Shown here piece after piece: positions 61,002 to 64,000 of a stretch of DNA of 64,000 nucleotides. Below the pieces are notes generated by a model, which was given only the letters and a program-made list of their open reading frames with translations, was not told where the DNA came from and did not search any database. The DNA comes from Roseiarcus sp963774195 (lineage in GTDB: Bacteria > Pseudomonadota > Alphaproteobacteria > Rhizobiales > Beijerinckiaceae). Within the stretch, counting starts at the first letter, position 1; every line of letters begins with the position of its first letter. The stretch covers positions 124,001 to 188,000 of the forward strand of contig CAVZDY010000003.1 of assembly GCA_963774195.1 (NCBI GenBank), read 5' to 3'. The position numbers were made by a program, and so were the translations under genes.

Positions 61002-63701
61002 ATGTCTGTCCCGCCAGTGGGTGCAGTAAATCTTTCGGATGTCGAGGTGGCTTTGCTCCGCATCTTTCGAAAGCATCTTTTTCTGCCGACAAATATTCCG
61101 GCGGCGATCGCCGCGCTAGGCGTCGCGATTTGCGGCGTCCTCTTCGATTGTCAGAACCGCCAGCTTGCCGACGAGCGGGCGCGGGCGGAGATTTTCTCCC
61201 AAGCCAACCTGATCCGCGCCAAGCTCGAAGGGGATATCAACGGCGACGTCCAGCTCGTGCGAGGCCTCGCGGCCGAGCTTTCGAGCCAGCCCAGTATGAC
61301 CCAAACGACGTTCGTCGACATCGCGGCGAATCTGGTCAAAGCCAATTCGCAGGTGAAGATGGTCGCCGGCGCGCCGAATTTGGTCATCTCGCTTGTCCAT
61401 CCGATACGAGGCAACGAGGCAGCGATGGGCCTCGACTATCGAAGCCTTCCCGGCCACGTCGTGTCTGCGGGCATGGCTCGCGATACTGGCGAGGTCGTCC
61501 TGGTGGGACCGGTCGATCTGGTTCAGGGAGGCCGGGGTCTCATCGCACGAGTCCCTGTGTTCACGCACCCCTTCGATGGGGGCAAAACCTTCTGGGGCCT
61601 CGTTTCGGCGGTCATCGACCTCGACAAGCTCTATCGCGACTGCGGCCTCGTCGGACCCGCTGCGCCAATCGACGTCTCGATCACCGGTACGGACGGCCTC
61701 GGCAGAAGCGGCGTCCATTTCTTCGGCGACGCCGCGATCGAACGCGACCATCCCGTCACCCTGAAAGTGGACGTTCCCTCCGGCTCCTGGGTGATGGCTG
61801 CAACTCCCAAGGGAGGGTGGGATGCGGCGCGCCCGAGCCGTTGGCTGCTCCGCCTGGCCATCCTGGCCGGCGGCCTCGTGATTGTCGTGCCGACCTGGTT
61901 GATCGGCCAGCTGGTCGAGGAGCGCCGCGTCCACCTGTTGAGAATGCGCGATCGCGAAGGGGAGCTTGAGCGCCTATCGCAGCGTCTCGAGCTCGCCCTC
62001 GACGTTTCGAAAGTCGGCGTGTGGGAGATCGATGTCGAGGCCCAGCAGCTCGTCTGGGACGACCGGATGAACGAGCTCTACAACTACCCGCTCGACGGCC
62101 GCCCCCGCGGCTTCGCGCATTGGAGCGACCGGGTCGACGAGAACGACCTTGAACGCGCCGTTGCGGAATTCGAGGCGGCTCTAAGCCAGGGCCGCTACGA
62201 ATCGCAATTCAGGATCAGCCTCGGCGACGGCCAAAGGCGTGTCGTGCGGGCGATCGGCAAAGCCTATGCGGAGGGCTCCAGCAAGATGATCGGCGTCGCC
62301 TGGGACGTGACCGCCGATGTCGCCTTGACCGAGGATTTGCAGCGCTCGAAAGCGCTGACCGAGGCGCGCAATGCGGAGCTCGAGGCGGCGCGGGCTCGCA
62401 TCGAGTTCAATTCCCTGCATGATTTCCTGACGCGCTTGCCGAACCGAAGGTACATGGAGCGCACGCTCGAGGAGCGCGCCCGGCGATGCGCGGCGACTGG
62501 CGGCGGCGTCGTCTTGCTGCACATCGATCTCGACGGATTCAAGCAGATCAACGACACGCTCGGCCATGCCGCCGGCGACGCCATGCTGATGCACACCGCC
62601 GAGATCCTTCTCGGCAATGTCCGCGAGGGCGACTTCGTGGCGCGCATCGGCGGCGACGAATTTGTCGTCGTGTGCGATGCGGACGCCGGAATGGACGGCT
62701 TCGACGCACTTGCTCGCAGGATCATCGAGCGCGCCCGTGAGCCGATCGTCTACGACGGGCACGAGTGCCGCTTCGGGATGAGCATAGGCATTGCCGGAGC
62801 CTTCGGGGGCGAGGTCGACTGTCGCCAACTGCTCGTCAACGGCGATCTCGCGCTCTATCGCGCCAAGAGCCTCGGCCGCAATCGGTTCGAATTTTATACC
62901 GAAGCGCTGCAGTTGGAGATTCTGAACGTCAAGGAAACCGCAGACGACATCGTGCGCGGCATGGAGCGCGGCGAGTTCGTCGCTTATTACCAGCCGCAAT
63001 TCGACGCCCGCACCTATAAGATTGTCGGCGTCGAAGCGCTCGCGCGCTGGCGCCACCCGACGCGCGGGCTCGTGCCGCCGAACGAATTCATCCCGATCGC
63101 GGAAGAACTGACGGTGATCGGCGCGATCGACCGCATCGTGCTCGAGCAGGCGCTGGACCAGTTTCGTCGTTGGCGGACGCGCGGTCATGTCGTGCCGCGC
63201 TTGTCGGTCAACGTGTCGTTGCGCCGGCTGCACGATGAGAACTTGCTGCAGGGCCTGCGCGACCTTGCGATCGAGCCGGGATTCCTCTCGTTCGAACTCG
63301 TCGAAACAATCTACCTCGACGAGCGCGACGAAGACTTCTGCCGCGCGATCGATCAGATCAAGGCTTTGGGCATCGATATCGAAATCGACGATTTCGGCAC
63401 CGGCTACGCCTCGGTCATCAGCCTAACGAAGCTCAAGCCGCGTCGCCTCAAGATCGATCGGCAGCTCATCACGCCGGTCACGCGGTCTGACGCTCAACGT
63501 CGGCTCGTTCAGGCGATCGTCGACATCGGGCGCTCGCTGGACATCGAGATCATCGCCGAGGGCGTCGAGACGATGGAGCACGCGCGGCTGCTGCGCGATC
63601 TCGGTTGCGACATCCTTCAGGGCTACGCCTTCGCGGCGCCGATGTCGGGCGAGGAGCTCGAACAGTTTCTGGTGTCGAGGACGCGACTGGTCGCGTCCTG
63701 A
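61002..63701 (+). CDS. CHASE-PAS-GGDEF-EAL cyclic-di-GMP signalling protein
   Basis: An 899-residue inner membrane protein. TM1 (about 30-48) and TM2 (about 282-303) flank a periplasmic CHASE-like sensor (NLVISLVHPIRGNEAAMGLDYR). A PAS/PAC region (about 325-445, KVGVWEIDVE...WDVTAD) precedes the GGDEF domain, with intact RIGGDEF at about 547-553. The EAL domain starts near GVEALARWRHP and has EIDDFGTGYAS and AEGVET. Both catalytic cores look intact, so either cyclase or phosphodiesterase activity is possible. Confidence 0.92.
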   Translation: MSVPPVGAVNLSDVEVALLRIFRKHLFLPTNIPAAIAALGVAICGVLFDCQNRQLADERARAEIFSQANLIRAKLEGDINGDVQLVRGLAAELSSQPSMTQTTFVDIAANLVKANSQVKMVAGAPNLVISLVHPIRGNEAAMGLDYRSLPGHVVSAGMARDTGEVVLVGPVDLVQGGRGLIARVPVFTHPFDGGKTFWGLVSAVIDLDKLYRDCGLVGPAAPIDVSITGTDGLGRSGVHFFGDAAIERDHPVTLKVDVPSGSWVMAATPKGGWDAARPSRWLLRLAILAGGLVIVVPTWLIGQLVEERRVHLLRMRDREGELERLSQRLELALDVSKVGVWEIDVEAQQLVWDDRMNELYNYPLDGRPRGFAHWSDRVDENDLERAVAEFEAALSQGRYESQFRISLGDGQRRVVRAIGKAYAEGSSKMIGVAWDVTADVALTEDLQRSKALTEARNAELEAARARIEFNSLHDFLTRLPNRRYMERTLEERARRCAATGGGVVLLHIDLDGFKQINDTLGHAAGDAMLMHTAEILLGNVREGDFVARIGGDEFVVVCDADAGMDGFDALARRIIERAREPIVYDGHECRFGMSIGIAGAFGGEVDCRQLLVNGDLALYRAKSLGRNRFEFYTEALQLEILNVKETADDIVRGMERGEFVAYYQPQFDARTYKIVGVEALARWRHPTRGLVPPNEFIPIAEELTVIGAIDRIVLEQALDQFRRWRTRGHVVPRLSVNVSLRRLHDENLLQGLRDLAIEPGFLSFELVETIYLDERDEDFCRAIDQIKALGIDIEIDDFGTGYASVISLTKLKPRRLKIDRQLITPVTRSDAQRRLVQAIVDIGRSLDIEIIAEGVETMEHARLLRDLGCDILQGYAFAAPMSGEELEQFLVSRTRLVAS

Positions 63702-63727
63702 CAACTTCCTCGACGGCCAATGGCGTC

Positions 63728-63858
63728 CCGTCATTGCGAGCGGAGCGAAGCAATCCAGCGATCGAGGCCTCGCCAGGAAGTCGCGAGACGTTCCGTGGGC
63801 GCCTCACTCGGCTGACGCTTCGATCTCTGGATCGCCGCGCTTCGCTCTCGATGACGAC
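63728..63858. repeat. Dispersed palindromic repeat, copy 5
   Basis: Complete copy: CCGTCATTGCGAGCGGAGCG at the left, CTCTGGATCGCCGCGCTTCG near the right, ending CTCGATGACG. Close to copy 1 over its whole length, including the GCAAGTCGCG-like centre. Confidence 0.75.
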
Positions 63859-63880
63859 CCGGGACCGGTTCAACCAAAAA

Positions 63881-63924
63881 GGCGATCCGGGAACGCAGCC
63901 GCTCCGCTAAATGGAGCGGCTGCG
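63881..63924 (-). terminator. Aconitase gene terminator
   Basis: Perfect 12 bp arms CGCAGCCGCTCC (63894-63905) and GGAGCGGCTGCG (63913-63924). On the minus strand this follows the aconitase stop by about 12 bp and CGCCTTTTTGG lies beyond it. Confidence 0.7.
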
Positions 63925-63935
63925 CCTATCGTAGC

Positions 63936-64000
63936 TTACGCCGCGAGCTGCCGCAGCACGTACGCCAGAATGCCGCCGTTGCGGAAGTACTCGAGTTCGT
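63936..64000 (-). CDS. acnA: Aconitate hydratase, C-terminal end only
   Basis: Twenty residues before TAA at 63936-63938 read ELEYFRNGGILAYVLRQLAA, the conserved C-terminus of AcnA-type aconitases ((E)YYRHGGILPFVLRQL). The gene continues beyond the window. It belongs to the same TCA cycle step sequence as GltA. Confidence 0.82.
   Translation of the reverse strand, partial: ELEYFRNGGILAYVLRQLAA

Overview
The window is GC-rich chromosomal DNA from an alphaproteobacterium, most likely a Hyphomicrobiales (Rhizobiales) member. Supporting signs are the gene order frr-uppS-cdsA-dxr-rseP-bamA-lpxD-fabZ-lpxA-lpxI-lpxB, use of LpxI, the cysE/DUF3126 pair, the BTLCP and PAS_5 families, and Tat-targeted OpgG with OpgH. 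Genus cannot be fixed from the sequence. Coding is dense, with many 1-4 bp overlaps and several GTG/TTG starts.

Layout. 1-9.0 kb: accessory catabolic and transport cluster (PhyH dioxygenase, 8-oxoguanine-deaminase-type amidohydrolase, NitT/TauT-type ABC importer, GntR regulator, FAH-family hydrolase, cyclase-family hydrolase) with a palindromic operator candidate in the divergent promoter. 9.1-12.5 kb: cytochrome b561, cysE, a duplicated DUF3126 protein, a gamma-carbonic-anhydrase-like protein, a BTLCP protease. 12.5-17.5 kb: repeat-rich region with PilZ and PAS genes, a rhomboid, and an IS110 element inserted inside a dispersed palindromic repeat. 17.6-25.9 kb: opgGH glucan synthesis, glmU (frameshifted) and glmS, and a PagL-like lipid A deacylase. 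26-38.9 kb: envelope operon from frr to lpxB, with lpxA frameshifted. 39-42.8 kb: arsenic and ArsR island, placed between lpxB and gltA. 42.9-49.1 kb: gltA, a two-gene ABC transporter without a binding protein, gltX. 49.2-55 kb: comEC, host-attachment-type protein, rpmG, hemW, AGE-family isomerase. 55.1-60.8 kb: ubiE-ubiB-coaBC-dut-rrf2-cysK. 61-63.7 kb: a CHASE-PAS-GGDEF-EAL protein. The window ends in the 3' end of aconitase.

How it fits together. Much of the window builds the cell envelope: UDP-GlcNAc supply (GlmS, GlmU), lipid A (LpxD, FabZ, LpxA, LpxI, LpxB), isoprenoid carrier (Dxr, UppS), phospholipid (CdsA), outer membrane assembly (BamA), site-2 proteolysis (RseP), osmoregulated glucans (OpgG, OpgH) and a possible lipid A remodeler (PagL-like). 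The two frameshifts hit genes expected to be essential and each is repaired by removing one base, so sequencing or assembly error is the first explanation. The most unusual items are the IS110 element, whose upstream noncoding end carries a copy of its own terminus as expected of a bridge RNA donor guide, and the uncharacterised catabolic cluster at the left end.
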